A DNA stretch of 64,000 nucleotides from DASTFY01 sp963829955 (GTDB lineage: Bacteria > Actinomycetota > Acidimicrobiia > Acidimicrobiales > Ilumatobacteraceae). Within the stretch, counting starts at the first letter, position 1. Every line of letters begins with the position of its first letter. The translations under genes were made by a program, and so were the position numbers. Of the stretch, positions 8,928 to 16,654 are shown in pieces. Location: contig CAWHKS010000004.1 in NCBI GenBank assembly GCA_963829955.1, positions 290,676 to 354,675 of the forward strand. Direction: 5' to 3'. The notes under the pieces were generated by a model. That model was not told where the DNA came from. It searched no databases and saw nothing but the letters and a program-made list of their open reading frames with translations.

Positions 8928-9884
8928 CTAGTCGAGCGCGTTCAGGAAGGTCAGGAGCGCGGCGTTGAACGCGTCGGGGGCCTCCTGCTGCGTCCAGTGG
9001 CCGACTCCAGGGAGCAGCGTCTGGCCCCGGTAGCCGGGTAGTTCGGCCGCCATGCGCTCATCGGCCCCCGTCGCCATCATGAGGACCAGGTCCTTGTCGC
9101 CCGAGATGTGGCAGCTGGGCATGGTGAGGAGTGTCGGTGAGCGGTCGGCGAGCAGGTCGTAGTTCGCGTCCAGGTTGCGGTAGTAGCTGATGGGGCCGAA
9201 GAAGCCGGACTGCTCGAAGGCCGCCGCGTAGCGGCTGAGGTCGTCCTCGGTCAGCCAGGACCACGGCAGCGGCGGCGGCTCCGCAGCCCCGCTGAGGAAG
9301 GCCGTGCCCTCGGCGGGTGCCAGCTCGGTCGGGGGGCTGAACCCCTCGCCCGACGCGCCCCACAGCACCTTGGCCATCGTCGTTCGCGGGTCGGCCTCGA
9401 GCTCGGTCTCGGCCGGGCCGACAGGCTGGAAGTAGAGGATGTAGAAGAAGCGGTCGCCCATGAGCATCCGGAGGAACTCGACGGGGCGGCCGGGCCAGAA
9501 CGTGTACGGCACGCTGACGCCGACCACCGCCCGCACGCGCTCGGGATGGAGGCGGGCGAGGTCCCACACGATGAGCGCGCCCCAGTCGTGGCCGACGAAC
9601 ACCGCCTGCTCGTGCCCTGCCTCGTCGAGGAGGGCGATCAGGTCGCCGCAGAGCGACGCGATGCCGTACTCCTCGACGCGTTCGGGTCGTGAGGAGCCGG
9701 CGTAGCCGCGCTGGTCGGGGGCGATGGCGTGGAAGCCGGCGTCGGCCAGCACGGGGAGCTGGTGCCGCCAGGACCATGAGGTCTCGGGGAAGCCGTGGGC
9801 GAGGATGACCGGCGACGCGTCGGGATCTCCGGACTCCAGCAGATCGAGCTCGACGTCGTTGACGGCGGTCCGCCGCGCTCTCAT
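8928..9884 (-). CDS. epoxide hydrolase-like alpha/beta hydrolase
   Basis: A 318-residue alpha/beta hydrolase. HGFPETSWSWR at residues 30-40 is the oxyanion-hole HGxP motif of epoxide hydrolases and haloalkane dehalogenases, and GHDWGALI gives an aspartate nucleophile at about residue 100 in place of serine. The C-terminal histidine lies in LPGVGHWTQQEAP. Asp-nucleophile plus HGxP favours soluble epoxide hydrolase activity. GAGAGAGG precedes the ATG at 9884. It follows a hypothetical gene by 14 bases on the same strand, probably one operon. A dehalogenase role cannot be excluded. Confidence 0.85.
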   Translation of the reverse strand: MRARRTAVNDVELDLLESGDPDASPVILAHGFPETSWSWRHQLPVLADAGFHAIAPDQRGYAGSSRPERVEEYGIASLCGDLIALLDEAGHEQAVFVGHDWGALIVWDLARLHPERVRAVVGVSVPYTFWPGRPVEFLRMLMGDRFFYILYFQPVGPAETELEADPRTTMAKVLWGASGEGFSPPTELAPAEGTAFLSGAAEPPPLPWSWLTEDDLSRYAAAFEQSGFFGPISYYRNLDANYDLLADRSPTLLTMPSCHISGDKDLVLMMATGADERMAAELPGYRGQTLLPGVGHWTQQEAPDAFNAALLTFLNALD

Positions 9885-9898
9885 CGGCCTCTCTCAGG

Positions 9899-10453
9899 TC
9901 AGACAGCCGCCGGGGTGGCCGCGGCGCCGTCGGACAACGCCGACAGGTCCTCCCAGGAGAGGTCGTCGGCCTCCCATATGCGGGCGAACGCGTCGTCGGC
10001 GTGATCGGTGAAGCCGTGCCGATTCCGGAAGTTGTAGATCCAGCGGGGCTGGTGCACCGGGTACCCGAGCCGCGCCAGCCGACCCACGGCGTACGTGTCC
10101 CACGCGGCCACCTGGGCGAGGGTCAGCTCGGGGTCGGGCGGCGCGTCGTCGAACCTGCCGGACAGGCGGTCGCGGACGCGCAGGAGCGTCCGCCCCAGGG
10201 CGGTGTTGACGGCAACCTCTGAGAGCTGGCGGGGCCGCCGGGTGTCCTCGAAGGCACCACTCTCCGCCCGCACCACGATCGGATCGCCCAGCTCGCTCTG
10301 CACCCGGGCGATCGGCGTGGTCTCGTCGACCTCGATCTGCAGGTCGCGGTCGGCCATCCCGAGGCGGTCGAGCAGGGCCTCGGCGCACGTCCTGATGGCG
10401 CCCGGGTCGAACAGGACCATCGCGAACTGATCCGGGACGACGGTGACGGCCAT
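9899..10453 (-). CDS. conserved hypothetical protein
   Basis: A 184-residue soluble protein of no family I recognise. It begins MAVTVVPDQFAMVLFDPGAI, has no signal peptide or membrane segment, and has a Trp/Asp-rich C-terminal part (RWIYNFRNRHGFTDHADDAF, then WEADDLSWEDLSAL). Codon use matches its neighbours, so it is a real gene. It lies 14 bases upstream of the epoxide-hydrolase-like gene on the same strand and is likely transcribed with it. No catalytic motif is evident. Confidence 0.7.
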   Translation of the reverse strand: MAVTVVPDQFAMVLFDPGAIRTCAEALLDRLGMADRDLQIEVDETTPIARVQSELGDPIVVRAESGAFEDTRRPRQLSEVAVNTALGRTLLRVRDRLSGRFDDAPPDPELTLAQVAAWDTYAVGRLARLGYPVHQPRWIYNFRNRHGFTDHADDAFARIWEADDLSWEDLSALSDGAAATPAAV

Positions 10454-10526
10454 GTCCTCGAACCTAGTCAGCCTGGTGCCGGCCGGCCCAGCTCATTCAG
10501 TCGCGATTCCCTCCGGCCAGCACCTG

Positions 10527-11375
10527 TCAGGCGGTGGCGAACTGGGCGGCGGCCTCGGCCTGCAGCCGAGCGGCCTGCTCCTTGCGCTCGCCGAGGGCAG
10601 CCATGGACACCTCCGCGATCTCGTCGATCTCGTCGTCGCTGAACCCGGCCAGTTCGCGGAACCGACGGGCCAGCCCGATGGGCGATTCGTCCGATTCCGA
10701 CCGCGACCCGCCGTACGAGAACAGCTTGTCCACGACGCCCTGGAACTCCAGCGCCTTCGCCCGGCGCTCGGGATCACCCTCGGTCACCTTCCGGAGCCAG
10801 TCGGAGCCCATCTTCACATGGGTCACCTCGTCGGCCAGCATCCAGTCCTCGCAGAACTCGAGGTACGGGTCGCCGGCGACGTCGCCGAACTCCTTCATGG
10901 TCGTGAAGACGTCGATCGCCAAGCCCTCGAGCGCGCGGTTCACGCCGGCCAGCCGCAGGACCGGATCCGCGCTGCAGGCGGCCTCGAACAGGACGGTGTT
11001 CTCGGCGTACTGGCCGATCTCACTGCCCATCCAGTCGGCCAGCTTCACGCTGATCTCGACGTGACGCGCCTCGTCCCAGCACTGACGGGCCATGTCGAGC
11101 TTGAGCGCGAACGGTGCCTCGTCGGTCGTGAAGTCGAAACACGTCCGGCCCGCTCCCTCGAGGGCCTGGATCTCGCCCACGAAGATGCCGTGCATGAGGG
11201 CTCTGGCCGCGTCGGACGCGTCGGGGCGTGACGGTACGAGCCGGTTCGAGGAGGGCCGTGAACCGTCCTTCCGCCCGATCATCGCGGTGCGAGGGTCGGA
11301 CATGCGGTCCCGCATCGTGATCCGGGTGAACCGGTCGTCCCGAGCCAGCTCTTCGACGGGGAAGAAACGACGCAT
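10527..11375 (-). CDS. ferritin-like diiron protein (second of an adjacent pair)
   Basis: A 282-residue helical protein. Candidate metal ligands follow the ferritin-like pattern: Glu in HGIFVGEIQALEGAGR, E-x-x-H in CWDEARHVEISVKLADW, Glu in ALEGLAIDVF, and E-x-x-H in MLADEVTHVKMGSDWL. The layout resembles DUF455-type ferritin-like proteins and diiron oxygenases rather than storage ferritins. The ATG at 11375 is preceded by GAGGAGG. It starts 20 bases after the stop of a second ferritin-like gene, with an ABC1-type kinase gene upstream on the same strand. Oxygen-dependent hydroxylation is a plausible role but unproven. Confidence 0.75.
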   Translation of the reverse strand: MRRFFPVEELARDDRFTRITMRDRMSDPRTAMIGRKDGSRPSSNRLVPSRPDASDAARALMHGIFVGEIQALEGAGRTCFDFTTDEAPFALKLDMARQCWDEARHVEISVKLADWMGSEIGQYAENTVLFEAACSADPVLRLAGVNRALEGLAIDVFTTMKEFGDVAGDPYLEFCEDWMLADEVTHVKMGSDWLRKVTEGDPERRAKALEFQGVVDKLFSYGGSRSESDESPIGLARRFRELAGFSDDEIDEIAEVSMAALGERKEQAARLQAEAAAQFATA

Positions 11376-11395
11376 GGTGGAACCTCCTCGGTCGG

Positions 11396-12061
11396 TCAGA
11401 CCGCGCTGCTCACGGCTGTGTCGGATGGTTCGTCGGCACCGATCGTGCCCGGGCCGGTGATGCCTCCGGCCTCCACCATGATGGCCTCCAGCCGGGCCTG
11501 ATGCGCCGTGGCACGCGCCACGTCGTCCTCGGTCTCCAGGAGCGATTGGATCATCATCTCGCCGTCGCGCCAGTCGTCGAATTCGTCCTGGAGGATGAAC
11601 TTGAGCGAGCGGATGGTCGGCGCGTCGGTGATCTCGCTCGTGGCGTTGAGGTGGAACGTGTAGGCGGCGACGAAGCGCGGGATGAAGACCCGATACACCC
11701 CCACCAGCTTCTCGAGCGTGAGCTCGGCAGCTTCCGGCTCGGTGAGCGCCTCCACGAAGCGCTCCATGGCCTCGTTGGCCGGCTTCGTCATGCGCTCGGG
11801 GTTCATCTCCCGCAGCTCGGGCAGCCGCTTGTGCCACAGCTCGGCGTGCCAGGCGTGTTTGTAGCAGTGGGTGCCGAGCCGCATCTTCACGTCCAGCTCG
11901 GGCACGGTCGCCACCCAGCCGCCGAGTGCCTCGAACAGCTTCATCTCGGCCCACTTGTAGTTGCCGACCCGGCGCGCCGACTCCTCGACGTCGAACAGCC
12001 CGGGCAGCTCGCGCCGGTCCCAAGGTGCGAACGGCGCCCTGGCCTTGTACGGATCAGCCAT
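11396..12061 (-). CDS. ferritin-like diiron protein (first of an adjacent pair)
   Basis: A 221-residue helical protein with a His/Glu-rich helix GTHCYKHAWHAELWHKRLPE and later helices carrying LQDEFDDWRDGEMMIQSLLE, consistent with a diiron four-helix bundle. Its sequence is distinct from the neighbouring ferritin-like gene, so the two are not recent duplicates and may form a heteromeric or sequential pair. The ATG at 12061 has AGGAGGGG upstream; a longer frame reaching 12745 is an antisense extension over the kinase gene and is not believed. The metal content is inferred from the residue pattern only. Confidence 0.7.
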   Translation of the reverse strand: MADPYKARAPFAPWDRRELPGLFDVEESARRVGNYKWAEMKLFEALGGWVATVPELDVKMRLGTHCYKHAWHAELWHKRLPELREMNPERMTKPANEAMERFVEALTEPEAAELTLEKLVGVYRVFIPRFVAAYTFHLNATSEITDAPTIRSLKFILQDEFDDWRDGEMMIQSLLETEDDVARATAHQARLEAIMVEAGGITGPGTIGADEPSDTAVSSAV

Positions 12062-12123
12062 AGCTCTCGGGACCCCTCCTGCTCGCGCCGTCTGGCGCGC
12101 CCCACTTGTTTGCACTCGGCAAT

Positions 12124-13563
12124 CTATCGAGCCCGCCAGGCGGCGTCTTCCTCGCCGAGCGGGGTGCACGGCGCCCCTCCGGCTCGGTACTCGTCGAGGA
12201 TTCCCCGCCACGGACCCTCGGCCTCCAGCTTGCCGAGCAAGGCGGATACGCCCCAGACCACGCGGTCGAGGATGACGAAGCTGGCGGGCAGGTTGAGCCT
12301 GGCCACGACCTCGGCGTGGGGCCCGCGCACGTCGGCGATGCGCTGGACGGTGTCGGCCACGAACTCCCGGCTGAAGGCGAACCGCTCGGTGAGGTATGGC
12401 CGGTAGGGGAGGCTGACGTAGTCGAACACCGCCTGCGCCTCGAGCCCGTGCCCGGGCGGGAGGAAGTCCACGTCCTCCATGGCGCCGAGCAGCCGGTCGG
12501 GGTCGACCTCCAGAATGGCGTCGAGGCACGGCACCAGCCGCTCCCACTCGCCCGGCGTCCACCGCTTCACGAGCCCGAAGTCCAAGAACGCGATCCGGCC
12601 GTCGGGGAGGAAGCGGTAGTTCCCGGGGTGGGGATCGCCGTTGAACACCCCGAGCCTGTGGACCGAGCCCTGCGCGAAGCGGAAGATGATCTCTCCGGCG
12701 CGCTGGCGGGCGGCGCGGTCGGCGGTGGACAGGAAGTCGGCCCACGGACGACCCTCGACCCAGTCGGTGGTGAGCACCCGCTGCGTCGAGCAGGCCTCTA
12801 TCACCGCGGGCACGGCGATGAAGGGGTGGTCGCGGTAGCGCTCGACGAACTCGGTCTGGTTGGCGGCCTCGATGCGGTAGTCGAGCTCGTCGCCCATGCG
12901 CACACGCAGCTCGTCCACGAGCGCGCGCACGTCGAGCCCCTTGAGCGCGAACGCCGAGAACAGGCCGTACAGGACCTCAGCGTTGTCGAGGTCGGCGAGG
13001 ATGGCGGTGTCGACGCCCGGGTACTGCACCTTGACGGCCACCGCCCGGCCGTCCCGCAGCACGGCTCGGTGGACCTGCCCGACGCTCGCGGCGGCCACCG
13101 GCTCCGGCTCCCAGCGCCGGAAGATGCGCTCGGGGTCGTCGCCCAACTCCTGCCGGACGACGTCCGCGGCCAGGCTCGGGGCCATCGGCGGCGCGTCCGC
13201 CTGCAGGGTGGCGAGCGCCCGCTGGGCCTCCTCGGGCAGTCCCTCGAGGATGAAGCCGAGCAGCTGCCCGATCTTCATCAGTGCGCCCTTCATCTGGCCG
13301 AGCTCGCGGGCCACGTCCTCCGCGGTGCGGATGGCGAAGCCGGCGTCGAGCTCGGCCCGCCGCTCGTCGGACGCGCCGACACGGCGGACCTGGTGGGCCG
13401 TCCAGTCCGCGCCGCGCCGCGCGCTCAGGCGCCACACCCGGGCCGACCGCGAGACGCGGGCGCGGCGGTGGGGATCGGTGGCGACGGTGGCCGCGGCCGC
13501 CAACGCGGCGGCGGATGCCGCGACGGCCGCTGTACCGAGGGCCAGCCCCCGGCGGTTCACCAC
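12124..13563 (-). CDS. ABC1/AarF (UbiB/Coq8-type) atypical kinase
   Basis: A 479-residue protein of the ABC1 family, whose members (UbiB, Coq8) support biosynthesis of isoprenoid quinones and other lipids. It has the family hallmark KxGQ motif (MKIGQLLGF, Lys 97 to Gln 100), the alanine-rich nucleotide loop AAASVGQVHRA (about 157-167), the ATP lysine in VAVKVQYPG, the catalytic GDPHPGNY and the DFG motif FLDFGLVKRW. A hydrophobic Ala-rich segment at residues 8-29 may anchor it in the membrane. It starts with GTG and overlaps the small upstream gene by 7 bases. Two ferritin-like genes follow it on the same strand. Confidence 0.87.
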   Translation of the reverse strand: MVNRRGLALGTAAVAASAAALAAAATVATDPHRRARVSRSARVWRLSARRGADWTAHQVRRVGASDERRAELDAGFAIRTAEDVARELGQMKGALMKIGQLLGFILEGLPEEAQRALATLQADAPPMAPSLAADVVRQELGDDPERIFRRWEPEPVAAASVGQVHRAVLRDGRAVAVKVQYPGVDTAILADLDNAEVLYGLFSAFALKGLDVRALVDELRVRMGDELDYRIEAANQTEFVERYRDHPFIAVPAVIEACSTQRVLTTDWVEGRPWADFLSTADRAARQRAGEIIFRFAQGSVHRLGVFNGDPHPGNYRFLPDGRIAFLDFGLVKRWTPGEWERLVPCLDAILEVDPDRLLGAMEDVDFLPPGHGLEAQAVFDYVSLPYRPYLTERFAFSREFVADTVQRIADVRGPHAEVVARLNLPASFVILDRVVWGVSALLGKLEAEGPWRGILDEYRAGGAPCTPLGEEDAAWRAR

Positions 13564-13868
13564 GTGGTCGGGGTGCTCCCCGGAGGCACCGGTGCCGTGG
13601 CCGCCGCGGGCCCGTCCGCGGGCGGCCTGCGCCGGGCGACGGGATCGGCAGCCAGCAGATCGTCGGGCAACGGTTCGCCCGTCACCTCATCGGTCCAGTA
13701 GGTGCCCTGGTCGAGGCGATCGAGGGCGACCTCCACGTCCGCCAGGTCCCGCGCGATGCGGTCGAGGTCGACGGGGGGGCCGACGGGTGCGCCGGCGGAC
13801 GCGTCGTGCGCCTCGGCCGGCTCGGGCCCCGGCGCCGCGGAGGGCGAGGGCGGGGGGAGGCTGGCCAT
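13557..13868 (-). CDS. small TraR/DksA-like protein lacking the zinc cysteines
   Basis: A Pro/Ala-rich N terminus is followed by DLADVEVALDRLDQGTYWTD, then EVTGEPLPDDLLAADPVARR. This aligns with the C-terminal part of TraR/DksA zinc-finger proteins (typically ALxRLDxGTYGxCxxxGxPI ... RLxALP), but both cysteine positions are replaced, so no zinc site remains. DksA-type proteins bind the RNA polymerase secondary channel; whether this one does is unknown. The ATG at 13868 is chosen over a GTG at 13895. It overlaps the ABC1 kinase start by 7 bases, so the two are translationally coupled. Confidence 0.65.
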   Translation of the reverse strand: MASLPPPSPSAAPGPEPAEAHDASAGAPVGPPVDLDRIARDLADVEVALDRLDQGTYWTDEVTGEPLPDDLLAADPVARRRPPADGPAAATAPVPPGSTPTTW

Positions 13869-13930
13869 GGGCGTGGAGCGTATGCGGTGTCGCACGCGGG
13901 TCGGCGGAGGTTGACCTACGTTGTCCCGTC

Positions 13931-14932
13931 GTGGCAGGGGTGCGGCTCTCCAACGTCTCCAAGCGCTTCGGGGAGGTCACGGCGGTCGACAACGTCGTGC
14001 TCGACATCGGCGACCGGGAGTTCATGGTGCTCCTCGGGCCCTCGGGATGCGGCAAGTCGACGCTGCTGCGGATGATCGCCGGGCTGGAAGATCCGACCGA
14101 CGGCGAGATCTGGATCGGCGAGCAGCTCGTCAACGACGTCGCCCCGAAGCAGCGCGACATCGCCATGGTGTTCCAGAGCTACGCGCTGTATCCGCACAAG
14201 ACCGTGCAGGCCAACATCGAGTTCCCGCTCAAGGCCCGCGGGGTAGGGGTCCGGGAGCGGGGGCACGCGGCCCGCGACGCCGCCCAGCTCCTCGGGCTGA
14301 GCGAGCTGATGTCGCGCAAGCCCGGGGCGCTCTCGGGCGGCCAGCGCCAGCGGGTGGCCCTGGCCCGGGCCATCGTCCGCAACCCGGCCGTCTTCCTCAT
14401 GGACGAGCCGCTGTCGAACCTCGACGCCAAGCTGCGGGGCGAGACCCGGGCCGAGCTCATCGCCCTCCACCAGCGGGTCGAGGGGACGTTCATCTACGTC
14501 ACGCACGACCAGGTGGAGGCCATGACGATGGGCACCCGGGTCGCCGTCATGCAACGGGGCCTGCTGGAGCAGGTCGGTCCCCCGCAGGAGGTGTACGACC
14601 GGCCGGCCAGCCTGTTCGTCGCCCAGTTCCTCGGCACGCCCCCGATGAACGTGTTCCAGCCGGGATTGCTCGAGCCGGGCGAGCATCTCGTGGGGGTGCG
14701 ACCCGAGCACATCCGGCTCGACCGTGAGGGTCCGCTGACCGCCCGGGTGGCGCTGGTGGAGGCCCTCGGCTACGAGCGGCTCATCACCTGCGTGCTCCCC
14801 AACGAGGTGCGTGTGGTGGCCCGCACGAGCGAAGTGGACGGTCCCCGCGAGGGCGAGGCGGTGTTCATCGACGCCGAGCCCCGCCACCGGCAGCACTTCG
14901 ACGTGGAGACCGGGAAGCGGGTGGAGGCGTGA
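13931..14932 (+). CDS. ABC transporter ATP-binding protein, sugar/glycerol-phosphate type (MalK/UgpC family)
   Basis: A 333-residue ATPase that powers the importer encoded by the next three genes. Walker A is GPSGCGKST (about residues 37-45), the signature is LSGGQRQRVALARA, Walker B is AVFLMDEPLSNLDAKL and the switch is VTHDQVEAM. The C-terminal part (GVRPEHIRLDREGPLTARVA) is the regulatory TOBE domain typical of MalK/UgpC subunits. It starts at a GTG at 13931 with no clear ribosome binding site and may be leaderless. Its stop overlaps the first permease start by four bases. It is divergent from the ABC1 kinase operon. Confidence 0.92.
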   Translation: MAGVRLSNVSKRFGEVTAVDNVVLDIGDREFMVLLGPSGCGKSTLLRMIAGLEDPTDGEIWIGEQLVNDVAPKQRDIAMVFQSYALYPHKTVQANIEFPLKARGVGVRERGHAARDAAQLLGLSELMSRKPGALSGGQRQRVALARAIVRNPAVFLMDEPLSNLDAKLRGETRAELIALHQRVEGTFIYVTHDQVEAMTMGTRVAVMQRGLLEQVGPPQEVYDRPASLFVAQFLGTPPMNVFQPGLLEPGEHLVGVRPEHIRLDREGPLTARVALVEALGYERLITCVLPNEVRVVARTSEVDGPREGEAVFIDAEPRHRQHFDVETGKRVEA

Positions 14933-15816
14933 GTCGGACCAGGACGCGGGAGGCGCTGCTGGCCTTCCTGTTCCTGTTGCCAGCGCTCGTCCTGCTCGGC
15001 GTGTTCGTCTTCTACCCGCTCGGACGGACGATCTGGCTGGGCCTCTACCGGGGCGGCGGGTTCGGCGGGGCGAAGACGTACGTCGGCCTGCAGCAGTACT
15101 GGGACGTGTTGCAGTCCAACGAGTTCCGCCACTCCCTCGGGGTCACCTTCCTGTTCGCGCTCATCACCGTGCCGGCCGGCCTGGTCATCGGCCTCGGCCT
15201 CGCCGTGCTCGCCGACAAGCACCTGCGAGGGATGCGCTTCTTCCGCACGGTGTACTCGTCGACGGTCGCCACGTCCGTCGCCGTGGCCTCGCTCATCTGG
15301 CTGGTCCTGCTGCAGCCGCAGATCGGCGTCCTCACCAACATCCTGCCCTTCGAGGTGTTGAAGGAGCCCGGCCTCCTGCAGGACCCGACCTGGGCGCTGC
15401 CCGCGCTCGGCATCGTCAGCATCTGGGCCAACGCCGGGTTCACGTTCATCATCATGACGGCCGGCCTGCAGGGCATCCCCCGCGACCTCTACGAGAGCGC
15501 GTTCGTGGACGGGGCCGGCGGGTGGCGGAGGTTCACGAACGTCACGGTGCCACTGCTCGGCCCGACCATCCTCTTCGCCGTCGTCGTGCTCACCGTGCGG
15601 GCGCTGCAGACCTACGCCGAGATCGACATCCTGACCGGTGGTGGTCCCCAGGGCGACGTGACGACGACGGTCACCTACCTGATCTACGGCCGGAACTCGG
15701 TCATCGCCTTCGACACCGGCCTGCAGGCCACCGTCGCCGTGCTGCTGTTCCTGATCATGCTCGTGGTGTCGCTGATCCAGTTCCGCGGCCTCGAGCGCAG
15801 GGTGCACTATGGCTGA
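14929..15816 (+). CDS. ABC transporter permease, sugar type (UgpA/MalF-like)
   Basis: A 295-residue inner-membrane permease with about six transmembrane segments; the first is LLAFLFLLPALVLLGVFVFY. The cytoplasmic EAA loop that contacts the ATPase is visible as LYESAFVDGAGGWRRFTNVT (about residues 187-206). It starts with GTG inside the end of the ATPase gene and its 3' end overlaps the second permease by eight bases, so all four transporter genes are one operon. Together with the next permease it forms the translocation channel. Confidence 0.92.
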   Translation: MSRTRTREALLAFLFLLPALVLLGVFVFYPLGRTIWLGLYRGGGFGGAKTYVGLQQYWDVLQSNEFRHSLGVTFLFALITVPAGLVIGLGLAVLADKHLRGMRFFRTVYSSTVATSVAVASLIWLVLLQPQIGVLTNILPFEVLKEPGLLQDPTWALPALGIVSIWANAGFTFIIMTAGLQGIPRDLYESAFVDGAGGWRRFTNVTVPLLGPTILFAVVVLTVRALQTYAEIDILTGGGPQGDVTTTVTYLIYGRNSVIAFDTGLQATVAVLLFLIMLVVSLIQFRGLERRVHYG

Positions 15817-16654
15817 GGCATCGGCGCTCGACCGCGTGAGCGGGTCGCGCAAGTGGGCTCGTTACCTGGTGCTCACGGTCGTCGCGATCCTCCTGCTGTT
15901 CCCGATATACGTGATGGTGCTCTTCTCGCTGAAGCCGGGCACGGCCATCTTCGACTACCCCCGCGCACTTCTCCCCGTCGACCTGACCCTCGAGACGCTC
16001 AAGGACGCATGGAACCAGGGCAACCTGGATCGCTACCTCCTGAACAGTGCGATCGTCTCGATCGCTATCACGGTGGGCACGCTGATCACGTCCCTGCTGG
16101 CTGCCTACGCGTTCTCCTTCATGCGCTTCCCGCTGCGCGGCCTGCTCTTCTACGTCGTGCTGGCCACGTTGCTGGTACCCGCCGAGGTCACGATCCTCGC
16201 CAACACAGACACCATCAAGTCGCTCGGGTGGACGGATTCCTATCAGGGTCTGGTGGTGCCGTTCCTCGCCGCGGCATTCGGCGTGTTCCTGCTGCGGCAG
16301 GTGTTCCTCACCGTGCCCAAGGACCTGCGAGAGGCGGCCGCGCTCGATGGCCTCGGCCACTTCGGCTTTCTGCGGGAGGTGGCCGCGCCCCTGGCCCGGC
16401 CGACGCTCGGCGCACTGGCGCTCTTCTCGTTCCTGGGGGCGTACAACCAGTACCTGTGGCCACAGCGGATCACCAACGATCCCGACTATCGGACGGTCCA
16501 GATCGGTCTGCGGTCGCTCTCGAGCGCCAATCCGGACCGGCTCACGCTGATCACCGCGGGGACCCTCATCGCCTCCGCCCCGATCGTCATCGTGCTCATC
16601 GGGTTCCAGCGCCAGCTCATCCGCGGACTCACCGCCGGCGCGGTGAAGGGATGA
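15809..16654 (+). CDS. ABC transporter permease, sugar type (UgpE/MalG-like)
   Basis: A 281-residue permease, the second channel subunit. It begins with a cytoplasmic segment followed by YLVLTVVAILLLFPIYVMVL, and carries the EAA motif LREAAALDGLGHFGFLREV (about residues 172-190), then the LGALALFSFLGAYNQYLWP helix typical of MalG/UgpE partners. It overlaps both neighbours (eight and four bases), indicating translational coupling. Nothing in the permease alone fixes the transported substrate. Confidence 0.92.
   Translation: MAEASALDRVSGSRKWARYLVLTVVAILLLFPIYVMVLFSLKPGTAIFDYPRALLPVDLTLETLKDAWNQGNLDRYLLNSAIVSIAITVGTLITSLLAAYAFSFMRFPLRGLLFYVVLATLLVPAEVTILANTDTIKSLGWTDSYQGLVVPFLAAAFGVFLLRQVFLTVPKDLREAAALDGLGHFGFLREVAAPLARPTLGALALFSFLGAYNQYLWPQRITNDPDYRTVQIGLRSLSSANPDRLTLITAGTLIASAPIVIVLIGFQRQLIRGLTAGAVKG

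Noticed and set aside
12106..13701. A 531-codon plus-strand open frame opposite the ABC1 kinase
   Set aside because: It is a mirror of the kinase frame caused by high GC; the minus strand carries complete KxGQ, GDPHPGNY and DFG motifs, while the plus-strand product has no family features.
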